The notes under the pieces: generated by a model
The model's input: only the letters and a program-made list of their open reading frames with translations
Told to the model about the DNA's origin: nothing
Databases searched by the model: none
From: Comamonas sp. lk
GTDB taxonomy: Bacteria; Pseudomonadota; Gammaproteobacteria; Burkholderiales; Burkholderiaceae_C
Length of the DNA: 64,000 nucleotides
Reading direction: 5' to 3'
Assembly: GCA_945925985.1 (NCBI GenBank)
Contig: CAMELV010000001.1
Coordinates: 1-64,000, forward strand
Part shown: positions 51,452 to 59,057 of the stretch, piece after piece
How positions within the stretch are numbered: the stretch's first letter is position 1
How the letters are laid out: every line of letters begins with the position of its first letter
Program-made: the position numbers and the translations under genes

Positions 51452-53616
51452 ATCGAGCCCAGACCGAGCCCATCGCGTCCGCCGCAACGCCCTCTGCACC
51501 CGGGGCACTGGCGCCTTGGGACGGTGAGGCCAGCAACCCCTGGCGGTTGGCGCTGGAGAGCTCGGGCGCAGGGGTCTGGGCCTGGGACCTGGTGAGCGGT
51601 GAGCAATCTCATTCACCGCGCTGGAAGGCCATGCTGGGCTATGCCGAGCACGAGGTGGGCCATGACGCTCAGGCTTTCTTCGCCCGCCTTCACCCCGACG
51701 ACACGGCACGGGTGCATGCGGCCAGGGTCGCTTACCTGGCGGGCGACACCAGCCATTACGCGGTTGATGTGCGCATGCAGCGCAAAGACGGCGTCTGGAT
51801 CTGGGTGATGGCGCATGGCATGGTGGTCAGCCGAGATGTCCAGGGTATCCCGCTGCGCATGATCGGCACCCACACCGACATCACCGAGCGCAAGCAGGTC
51901 GAGGAGCGCCTGCGCGCCCTGAACCTGCAATTAGAGGAAAAAACCCAGCTGCTGCAGGCCATGCAGACCCTGAGCCAGATTGGCGGCTGGGAGTTTGACC
52001 TGGTCGCCCGCAAGGTGGTCTGGACGGACGAGCTGCACCGCATTCTGGAGACCTCGCCGCACAACTTTCAGCCGGTGCCCGGCGACACCTGCCGGTTTTT
52101 GACGCCGCAGGCGCAGACCCGACTGCGCGCCGCCACCGACCAAGTTCGGCCAGGTGACCCGCCGCTGGACCTGGACATTGAGGCACTCACCGCCAAGGGC
52201 CGTACCGTGTGGCTGCACGTGGTCATGAGCACAGTGTGGGACCGGGGCCAGCAGGTCCGGCGCCTGGCCATGGTGCATGACATCACCGACCGCCGCACTG
52301 CCGAGAACGTGATCTGGCAGCAGGCCCACTTTGACCCGCTGACCGGCCTGCCCAACCGCCGCATGCTGCGTGACCGGCTGGAGCAGGACATTCGCCAGAG
52401 CCGGCGAAGTCGTGGTGAACTGGCGGTGCTGTTCATCGACCTGGACCACTTCAAGGAAGTCAACGACACCCTGGGCCATGATTTTGGCGACCTGCTGCTG
52501 GTGGAGGCGGCACGACGGATCCAGACCTGCGTGCGCGAGACTGACACCGTGGCGCGCATGGGGGGCGACGAATTCACCGTGCTGTTGACCGATCTCAAGA
52601 GCAACATCCAGCTCGAGCGCATCTTGCAGAAAATGCTGGACGCCCTGGCCGCTGTGTTCCAGCTGCGCGACGAGCAGGTGTTTGTCTCAGGCAGTGTGGG
52701 AGTCACCCTCTACCCGACCGACGCCACCGAGATCGAGGATTTGTACAAGAACGCCGACCAGGCCCTGTACGCGGCCAAGGGCGCAGGTCGCAACCGGTTC
52801 AGTTTTTACACGCCGGCCTTGCAGGAGGCGGCGCTGACACGGGTGCGTGTGGCCAATGAGCTGCGCACGGCCGTGGCAGACCAACAGTTTCGCTTGATGT
52901 ACCAGCCCATTGTCGAGCTCGCCACCGGGCGCGTGCACAAGGCCGAGGCGCTGATTCGCTGGCAGCACCCAGTGCACGGGTTGGTCAGCCCGGCCACCTT
53001 TATTCCAGTGGCTGAAACCAGCGGCTTGATCGTTGAAATTGGGGCCTGGGTGTTTGCGCAGGCGCTGGCGCAAGTGCGGCAGTGGCGGGCCACGCTGGCG
53101 CCAGATTTTCAGATCAGCGTCAACCAGTCATCGGTGCAATTCCATCACGAGGACCGCCTCAGCCGCAGCTGGGACAGCCAGCTCAACCTGCTCGGCCTGC
53201 CCGGTGACAGCATCGTGGCCGAGATCACCGAGGGCCTGCTGCACGACACCAGCGCCCGGGTGACCAGCCGACTCAAGGCGCTGCGCGACGCCGGCATCCA
53301 GATGTCGCTGGAGGATTTCGGCACCGGTTACGCCTCGCTGTCGCACCTGCACAAGTTCGACATTGACGTGATCAAGATTGACCACAGTTTTGTCAGTCAC
53401 CTGGCGCCGGCGTCAACTGAGCTGGCCCTGTGCAAGGCCATCATCGTGATGGCCCACGAACTGGGCAAGGTGGTGGTGGCCGAGGGGGTGGAGACCCAGG
53501 CCCAGTGCGACCTGCTGTTGGCTGCCGGTTGCGACTATGCGCAGGGCTATTTGTTTGCGCGCCCGATGGCGCCGGCGGAGTTCGAGGCTTTTTTGCGCCA
53601 TCGGCGCACGGGCTGA
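51448..53616 (+). CDS. PAS-PAS-GGDEF-EAL cyclic-di-GMP turnover protein
   Basis: This 722-residue cytoplasmic protein has two PAS domains (about 30-150 and 165-285; PAC ends GTHTDITERK and VHDITDRR). Its GGDEF domain has the intact motif at 372-376 and an RxxD inhibitory site (R363-D366) five residues upstream. Its EAL domain has EAL at 500-502, SVNQS and EITEG. The usual DDFGTG is EDFGTG, so one metal-binding Asp is Glu and phosphodiesterase activity may be reduced. The start overlaps the kinase gene by 4 bp, so it may be coexpressed with the two-component pair. Confidence 0.94.
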   Translation: MNRAQTEPIASAATPSAPGALAPWDGEASNPWRLALESSGAGVWAWDLVSGEQSHSPRWKAMLGYAEHEVGHDAQAFFARLHPDDTARVHAARVAYLAGDTSHYAVDVRMQRKDGVWIWVMAHGMVVSRDVQGIPLRMIGTHTDITERKQVEERLRALNLQLEEKTQLLQAMQTLSQIGGWEFDLVARKVVWTDELHRILETSPHNFQPVPGDTCRFLTPQAQTRLRAATDQVRPGDPPLDLDIEALTAKGRTVWLHVVMSTVWDRGQQVRRLAMVHDITDRRTAENVIWQQAHFDPLTGLPNRRMLRDRLEQDIRQSRRSRGELAVLFIDLDHFKEVNDTLGHDFGDLLLVEAARRIQTCVRETDTVARMGGDEFTVLLTDLKSNIQLERILQKMLDALAAVFQLRDEQVFVSGSVGVTLYPTDATEIEDLYKNADQALYAAKGAGRNRFSFYTPALQEAALTRVRVANELRTAVADQQFRLMYQPIVELATGRVHKAEALIRWQHPVHGLVSPATFIPVAETSGLIVEIGAWVFAQALAQVRQWRATLAPDFQISVNQSSVQFHHEDRLSRSWDSQLNLLGLPGDSIVAEITEGLLHDTSARVTSRLKALRDAGIQMSLEDFGTGYASLSHLHKFDIDVIKIDHSFVSHLAPASTELALCKAIIVMAHELGKVVVAEGVETQAQCDLLLAAGCDYAQGYLFARPMAPAEFEAFLRHRRTG

Positions 53617-53624
53617 GCGCCCAA

Positions 53625-53673
53625 TTGACAGTCTGTTTTTCACAAAAAATAAAAATAGTGTGTAAAAACACTA
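53625..53673 (+). promoter_or_regulatory. Candidate promoter with operator-like inverted repeat
   Basis: TTGACA (53625-53630) and AATAAA (53648-53653) are spaced 17 bp. TAGTGT-GTAAAA-ACACTA (53656-53673) is a perfect 6-bp inverted repeat at the expected start of transcription. It precedes the HTH-REC gene and may be its own binding site. Confidence 0.55.
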
Positions 53674-53687
53674 AAATCCAATAGACT

Positions 53688-53710
53688 GAAGACGTCCGAA
53701 ATGCGTCTTC
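53688..53710 (+). promoter_or_regulatory. Leader hairpin ahead of the HTH-REC gene
   Basis: GAAGACG and CGTCTTC form a perfect 7-bp stem around 9 nt. It ends just before AGGA and the ATG at 53724. No T-run follows, so an operator or translation-control role is likelier than termination. Confidence 0.45.
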
Positions 53711-53723
53711 TTCCAGGATATTC

Positions 53724-54353
53724 ATGAAAGTTGAAAAAGTATTTTGTACGACGAGTGAGGCCGCTTCGATCCTCGCCGTTTCTGTGGGTACCGTGCAACT
53801 CTGGGTTGACAACGGGCTGTTGGAGGCCTGGAAGACGGCCGGCGGGCATCGGCGCGTCACACGCAAGTCGATCAACAAGATCTTGCACACCAGCCCGGCC
53901 GCCCAATCTGAGGCTCCAAGCACCGCGGCATCCCAGACCCAGAATCCCGAGCGCCTGCGGGTGATGGTGGTGGAAGACGACCGTGATTTACTCCGCCTGT
54001 ACCAGACCATGCTGAGCCGCTGGCCGATGGTTCCGCTGGTGGAGACCAGCGACAACGGTATCGAAGCCCTGCTGGCGGTGGAGCGCCTGAAACCTGACCT
54101 GCTGTTCATCGACCTCAACATCCCCGGGGTCGATGGTTTCCAGATGCTAAGCATCCTGAATGGCAAAGTGGGTTATGAAGGCATGACCGTCGTGGTAGTC
54201 AGTGGCCTGAGACCAGACGAAATGGCGGAACGCGGCGGTTTGCCACCCAATATTCTGGTTCTGCCCAAGCCGATAGCCTTTGACAAGTTGCTGGCTATTG
54301 CAACCTCGGTCTGGGCACAAAAGCAAGGTCGTCACAACTCGCCATCACCATGA
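53724..54353 (+). CDS. Response regulator with N-terminal excisionase/MerR-type HTH and C-terminal receiver
   Basis: This 209-residue protein has an N-terminal HTH_17-type DNA-binding domain: CTTSEAASILAVSVGTVQLWVDNGLLEAWKT, GGHRRVTRKS (about 8-55). A Ser/Ala/Pro-rich linker leads to a receiver (about 78-205) with acidic pair EDD (84-86), D130 in LLFIDLNIPGVDG and lysine in VLPKP. The order is reversed from most regulators, where the receiver is N-terminal. AGGA precedes the ATG, and the next gene overlaps by 4 bp. It probably controls its own operon. Confidence 0.9.
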   Translation: MKVEKVFCTTSEAASILAVSVGTVQLWVDNGLLEAWKTAGGHRRVTRKSINKILHTSPAAQSEAPSTAASQTQNPERLRVMVVEDDRDLLRLYQTMLSRWPMVPLVETSDNGIEALLAVERLKPDLLFIDLNIPGVDGFQMLSILNGKVGYEGMTVVVVSGLRPDEMAERGGLPPNILVLPKPIAFDKLLAIATSVWAQKQGRHNSPSP

Positions 54354-55492
54354 CGGTGGCGCTGCACCCGGCGATGCTGGAAAAAATGACCGAAGGGGTC
54401 ATTGTGCTGAATCCAGAGGGCCAGGTGACAGACTACAACCAAGCGGCAAAGCCCTGGCTCAAGGCCTGTCTGGCTGGAGCCAGCGCGCTGGCGGCGCTGA
54501 TTGGCAAAGTTAGGGCGGGCCAGTTGCAAGTGCCGGTGGCCGTGCAGGGGGTTTTTCAGCAGGCCGCCGGGCGCGCTGATTTCTACCTCTGCCGGAACGA
54601 GCCCAGCGCCTTTGCCATTTTTATCACGTCACCCACGCCGGCAACCCAGGCCCCGCCCACCGCTGCCACTGCCAGTCCGCAGACGGGCCTCGGGCCAGAC
54701 AGCTTTTTTGCCCTGCTGGGGGAAGAGTTACGCCATGAGCTGACCCGATTGCGTCTGCAACTGGCCGAAGCCCCCGTACCCGCTGACAGTGCCAACCAGC
54801 TGGCCCGGGTGCAACAGCAATCGCTGCGCCTGAGCCAACTGCTGGTCGCCATGGAGCAGTTGTGCGAGTTGCACGAGCATGATGCTTTTTTTCAGGGTGA
54901 CCGGGTCCACCTGGGGGCGCTGATCGACGCCGCCATCGCCGCGCTGCCCGCACGCCGGAGCGACTTTTCCGTGAACCGGGACCTCAGCGATCCCGACGGC
55001 AAGCAAGGCATGCTGTTTGGCGACGCACGCTGGCTGGGCGTTGCCTTGACCGGGCTGCTGGAGGAAATGGGCGCCAGTGCGCCGGTGCAGGCGCAGGTTG
55101 AGATCAGGGTTCGGCAGGCTGGGGGCTTTGTCGTGATGACCGGTCAGTGCCGCCCGTCGTCGGGCCGCTCGGCGGGCCCCGCCGGCGCGGCCAGTGTCGT
55201 GGCCAAGGCCGACTACAGCTCGCTCAGCGCAGACATCCGGATGACGATTTGTCAGCGCATCGTGGCCTTGCACGGTGGCCAGCTCAAGAGCGTGCCGCTG
55301 GACGCTGACCAAGCCGATCCGCAGCGGCGCGGCATGGCCTCCTTTGTGCTCTCGCTGCCCACCGGCGCGCCCTTGTATGGCCGTCGGCTGGCCGCCTGCG
55401 CCAGCTGTTTGGCGCCCCGGCAAGCCGAACAATACGCGCAGGACCTGGCGGCACTTTTGCCGCAGCTCACCGCTGGGCGGCGCGCACCATGA
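54350..55492 (+). CDS. Atypical PAS histidine-kinase-like protein with C-terminal CxxC
   Basis: This 380-residue protein is a paralogue of the 61950-63155 product. A short PAS-like domain has EGVIVLNPEGQVTDYNQAAKPWLKAC. A Pro/Ala-rich linker leads to a DHp-like helix with H129 in GEELRHELTRLRLQL. A poorly conserved ATPase-like region follows (LFGDARWLGVALTGLLEEMG, ICQRIVALHGGQL). The tail CASCLAPRQAEQYAQDLAALL carries C350 and C353. Classical N, D/F and G boxes are weak, so catalysis is uncertain. Cysteines at 40, 81, 350 and 353 recur in the paralogue. A redox, zinc or haem-linked sensor role is speculative. Confidence 0.78.
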   Translation: MTVALHPAMLEKMTEGVIVLNPEGQVTDYNQAAKPWLKACLAGASALAALIGKVRAGQLQVPVAVQGVFQQAAGRADFYLCRNEPSAFAIFITSPTPATQAPPTAATASPQTGLGPDSFFALLGEELRHELTRLRLQLAEAPVPADSANQLARVQQQSLRLSQLLVAMEQLCELHEHDAFFQGDRVHLGALIDAAIAALPARRSDFSVNRDLSDPDGKQGMLFGDARWLGVALTGLLEEMGASAPVQAQVEIRVRQAGGFVVMTGQCRPSSGRSAGPAGAASVVAKADYSSLSADIRMTICQRIVALHGGQLKSVPLDADQADPQRRGMASFVLSLPTGAPLYGRRLAACASCLAPRQAEQYAQDLAALLPQLTAGRRAP

Positions 55493-56220
55493 ACCATGAC
55501 CCGCGCCTGGCCGACCAGCTGCGACAAACCAGTGAAGACTTTGCAGCCCTGTTGGCCCGCTACAGCGCGCTGGAGCGACGCCACGAGAGCCTGGCCGCCA
55601 CGCATGCCCAGCTGGTCCAGGCCACCCAGGCGCTGGCTGGCGACGCTGAGCCAGCGCGTCGGCAGGCCGCCCCGGCGCTGTTTGAGGCGACCTGGCACGA
55701 TGAACTGACCGGCTTGCCGACCCTGGCCCTGCTGCGCCATAAAGCCGAGCAGCAGATCGCACTCGCCTGGCAGGGCGGGGCGCGCGTGGCACTGCTGGTG
55801 ATTGAGCTCCATGGCCTTCTGCCCCTGGCCGAAACCCATGGTACCGGTGTGCTGGATGCCGTGCTGCAAGCCAGTGCCAACCGGCTGTTGCGAGTGATTC
55901 GGGGTTGCGACCAGTTGGCGCGCAGTGGGCCACACAGCTTCACCGCCGTGATGGTGGGCCTAAAAAACGATGCCGATCTGGCGCCGATTGCGCAACGTCT
56001 GCTGGGCGCGTTGACCCAACCCATGCCCCTGGCGCAAGGCCAGCTGGTGCCGGCCGCCCATATCGGCTGCGCCTTTTTCCCCGGTGACGGCACCGACGTA
56101 CCCACCCTGCTCGACCACGCGGCCGTGGCGCTGTGGGAGGCGCGCCTGGCGGGTGGCAACAGCTGCCGGTCTTACAGCCTGAGCATGCCAGACCGGCTGG
56201 AGTCGCCCGAGGCCGTCTAA
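55489..56220 (+). CDS. Degenerate GGDEF-domain protein
   Basis: This 243-residue protein has an N-terminal coiled coil (about 1-60) and a GGDEF fold that keeps the opening HDELTGLPTLALLRHK. The metal Asp region is IELHGL, and the signature position reads SGPHSF (146-151) instead of GGDEF. Diguanylate cyclase activity is therefore unlikely; it may bind nucleotide or act as a partner. It overlaps the preceding gene by 4 bp and meets the convergent hybrid kinase, with the two stop codons overlapping. Confidence 0.8.
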   Translation: MNHDPRLADQLRQTSEDFAALLARYSALERRHESLAATHAQLVQATQALAGDAEPARRQAAPALFEATWHDELTGLPTLALLRHKAEQQIALAWQGGARVALLVIELHGLLPLAETHGTGVLDAVLQASANRLLRVIRGCDQLARSGPHSFTAVMVGLKNDADLAPIAQRLLGALTQPMPLAQGQLVPAAHIGCAFFPGDGTDVPTLLDHAAVALWEARLAGGNSCRSYSLSMPDRLESPEAV

Positions 56221-57878
56221 ACCGACGCCTCGACGGCGGCGGCGAGAGGCAGTGCGCCTCGCAGGACCCGCACCAGTTCTTCGACGTCAAAAGGCTTGCT
56301 CACGTAATGGCTCATGCCCGCATCCATGCAGGCCTTTTGGTCTTCGGCAAATATCCCGGCTGTCATACCAATGATGGGCAGGGTGGTGAGGCCCAGCGTC
56401 TGGCGGATCGAGCGCGTGGCCGTCAGCCCATCGGTAACCGGCATCTGGACGTCCATCAGCACCGCGTCAAAACCAGTCGGTTCTTGCCGCAGGCTGGCGA
56501 TGGCCGATTGGGCGTCCTCATGCAGAGAGACTTGGCAGCCTTCGCGGGCGAGTAACAAGCGCACCAGCAAGCGGTTGTTGGTATTGTCATCCACCGCCAG
56601 CACGCGCAGGCCAGTAAGCCGTTGGCGGTGCTCCCCGGGTTGCGGCTTGCGTAGGGTCTGCGCTGGGGAGCCAAGCGGCCGGTCCACCGGCGGGTTCAGC
56701 GGCAGGCTGCTCGCCTTGTCCTCAGGCGCATCAAACGGCAGGCCAAACCAGAATTTGCTGCCCTCCCCCAGTGTGCTGTTGATGGACAGCCAGCCGCCCA
56801 TCAGCCCGACCAGCGTCCGGCAGATGGACAGGCCCAGGCCTGAGCCGCCAAAGTCTGGCTTGGACATTTCACCGAGTTGCTCAAATTGGTTGAATATGCC
56901 GGCCTGGTGCTCTGGCGCGATGCCTATGCCGGTATCTGCCACTTCAAACTGAATCCATACCCGGTTCGGCTGTTGCTGGTTCACGGCGGCGCTTAAGCGC
57001 ACGCTGCCTTGTACGGTAAATTTGATGGCATTGCCGATCAGGTTGAGCAGCACCTGCTTGAGCCGCAGGGGGTGGCCTTGCACCCACTGCGGCAGGGCAG
57101 GGTCAAGGGCTAGCGTCAGCGCCAAGCCTTTGCCCTGCGCCCCGGCAGATATCAGTTGGGTGACGCCGTGCAACAGGGGGGCTAATTCGAACGTCTCCTG
57201 GTCGAGACGCAGTTTGCCGGCCTCAGCCTTTGAAAAATCCAGCACGTCATTGAGTACCGACAGCATCAAACTGCCCGCGGTGCTCACCCGATGGGCATAG
57301 TCTTGTTGGTCGGCGTCCAGCGCTGTTTCCAGGAGCAGGGCGTTCATGCCCAAAATGGTGGTCAGCGGGGTGCGTAACTCGTGGCTCAGCAGGGCTATAA
57401 ACTGGCCCTTGTTATGAGCCACTTGCTCGGCTTCCAATTTGGCCTTTTCGAAGTCGGTGACGTCAGAATAGGTGCGCACGAAATCGCCCGAGTGCATTGG
57501 CAAGGACCTGACCTCGATGTAGCGCCCATCGAGGGTTTTGCGGGTGTAACGGGTGGGGATGGTGTGGTCTACCGCCGCGCCCCGGCTTGCCACATAGGCA
57601 CGGGCGCTGGGCTGCACCAGCGAATAATCAGTGCCAAATTCGCCCCGCTGGTGCTGCAGCTCCACCATCTCTCTGAGCAGGGGTTGGGTGGCTAAATATT
57701 CCGCAGACACCTTGCAGATATTGCAGACCTGGTTGTTGAAGTATTTGACCCGGCCATCTTTACCCAGCACCATCACGCCCTGCGGCATCTGAGCATACGT
57801 GGAACTTAACAGCTCCACCTGGGCCTGCAGGTCTGTCACCTGCCCCAGCAGGGCGGCGTGGTCAGGGGGGGTGTTCAT
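56217..57878 (-). CDS. Soluble hybrid kinase PAS-HisKA-HATPase-REC
   Basis: This 553-residue cytoplasmic kinase has an N-terminal coiled coil and a PAS domain of the PAS-7 type (MPQGVMVLGKDGRVKYFNNQV, then IEVRSLPMHSGDFVRTYSDVTDFE). The H-box has H166 in IALLSHELRTPLTTILG. ATPase motifs are LLNLIGNAIKFT, DTGIGIAP and GGSGLGLSIC. The receiver has VLMDVQMPVTDG and a VSKPF lysine. PAS cysteines occur at 52 and 55 (VCNIC). The start overlaps the HD-GYP stop by 4 bp; it is the last gene of the leftward operon. Confidence 0.94.
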   Translation of the reverse strand: MNTPPDHAALLGQVTDLQAQVELLSSTYAQMPQGVMVLGKDGRVKYFNNQVCNICKVSAEYLATQPLLREMVELQHQRGEFGTDYSLVQPSARAYVASRGAAVDHTIPTRYTRKTLDGRYIEVRSLPMHSGDFVRTYSDVTDFEKAKLEAEQVAHNKGQFIALLSHELRTPLTTILGMNALLLETALDADQQDYAHRVSTAGSLMLSVLNDVLDFSKAEAGKLRLDQETFELAPLLHGVTQLISAGAQGKGLALTLALDPALPQWVQGHPLRLKQVLLNLIGNAIKFTVQGSVRLSAAVNQQQPNRVWIQFEVADTGIGIAPEHQAGIFNQFEQLGEMSKPDFGGSGLGLSICRTLVGLMGGWLSINSTLGEGSKFWFGLPFDAPEDKASSLPLNPPVDRPLGSPAQTLRKPQPGEHRQRLTGLRVLAVDDNTNNRLLVRLLLAREGCQVSLHEDAQSAIASLRQEPTGFDAVLMDVQMPVTDGLTATRSIRQTLGLTTLPIIGMTAGIFAEDQKACMDAGMSHYVSKPFDVEELVRVLRGALPLAAAVEASV

Positions 57879-59056
57879 GATGCGGCAGCGGTGGCAGTGA
57901 CCGCTGTGCCGGGAGCCGTGGCAATGGCCAGGTACTCCTGCTTCTTTTGCATGTCGCCGTCCGAATCAGCAAAGCGCCGGGCGATGTCCTGAAACTCATC
58001 CAGCAGGCTGAGAAAGGCGTCCACGATGTCGGGGTCAAAGTGCTGGCCCCGGCCTTGAACGATGATATTCACCGCCGTGGCGTGGGGCATGCCCTCTTTG
58101 TAGACGCGACGGCTGATGATGGCGTCGTACACGTCGGCCAGGGCCATCAGCCGGGCTGAGATCGGGATCGCATCGCCGATCAGGCCCAGCGGGTAGCCCG
58201 AGCCGTCCCACTTCTCCTGGTGCGAATAGGCGATTTCCTTGGCCAGGGTCAAAAAATCCACCTTGGCGCCGATCAGCCGTTCGGCGTGCTCGATCACCTC
58301 GCGGCCCAGGGTGGTGTGGGTTTTCATGATGGCCATTTCATCGGCATCAAACCGGCCGGGCTTGAGCAAAATACGGTCCGGGATGCCAACCTTGCCGATG
58401 TCGTGCAGCGGCGCCGAGCGGAACAGCAGGTCGATGTTGCTGTCGGTCAGAAATGCGGCAAAGCGGGGGTGCTGCTGCAACTGCCGGCTCAAGGCCCGCA
58501 CATAGTGCTGGGTGCGCCGGATGTGGTTGCCGGTTTCGTTGTCGCGGGTTTCCGCCAGCGCGGTCAGCGCGGCGATGGTCACATCCTGCGTGATCGTGAC
58601 TTGCTGCGAGCGCCTCAGTATGTCTTGCTCCAGCAGCTGATTGAGCTTGCCCAGCACGGTGCCACCGGCCTGGCGCGCCAGTTGCGCTTTGACCCGGGCC
58701 ACCTGGATGGCCAGCGGCGCACTCAGGGCGATGCAATCCATGGCGCCGCTCTCAAAGCCCCTGAGCTCGTCGGCGGTGGTGAGCTGCCGGCTAAAAATAA
58801 TCACGGGAATGCGTTGGGTGACCGGGTCGTGCGTCAGCCTGAGGCACAGCGCCTGGCTGTCGGCGCCCGGCAGGTCACCGTCCAGCAGGATCAGGTCGGG
58901 CGACGGCGTTGTGCTCAGGCCTGTGATGTCGAGCCTGCTGGGGGCGATGGTTTGCAGCGCGCAGAGCGGCTGCAGCGCCTGCGCCAGCGGCGATTGGCCC
59001 GCCGGTGGCTCGCAGAGCAGCAGCACGGTCGGCTGGAGGGGCAGGTAAATGTCCAT
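57875..59056 (-). CDS. HD-GYP phosphodiesterase with degenerate receiver
   Basis: This 393-residue protein resembles the REC-HD-GYP protein at 31231. The HD-GYP domain is complete (LHDIGKVGIPD, HQEKWDGSGYPLG). The N-terminal receiver keeps D59 in LILLDGDLPGAD. It lacks the acidic pair (VLLLCEPP) and has Ala for the conserved lysine (ALSAPL), so phosphorylation switching is doubtful. The ATG at 59056 lies 1 bp after the upstream kinase stop; 26 upstream codons are excluded. Confidence 0.92.
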   Translation of the reverse strand: MDIYLPLQPTVLLLCEPPAGQSPLAQALQPLCALQTIAPSRLDITGLSTTPSPDLILLDGDLPGADSQALCLRLTHDPVTQRIPVIIFSRQLTTADELRGFESGAMDCIALSAPLAIQVARVKAQLARQAGGTVLGKLNQLLEQDILRRSQQVTITQDVTIAALTALAETRDNETGNHIRRTQHYVRALSRQLQQHPRFAAFLTDSNIDLLFRSAPLHDIGKVGIPDRILLKPGRFDADEMAIMKTHTTLGREVIEHAERLIGAKVDFLTLAKEIAYSHQEKWDGSGYPLGLIGDAIPISARLMALADVYDAIISRRVYKEGMPHATAVNIIVQGRGQHFDPDIVDAFLSLLDEFQDIARRFADSDGDMQKKQEYLAIATAPGTAVTATAAAS

Positions 59057-59057
59057 G

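Noticed and set aside
54728..55933. 401-codon minus-strand frame opposite the atypical kinase
   Set aside because: It is antisense to two motif-bearing genes, rich in Arg/Gly/Pro, with no recognisable domain.
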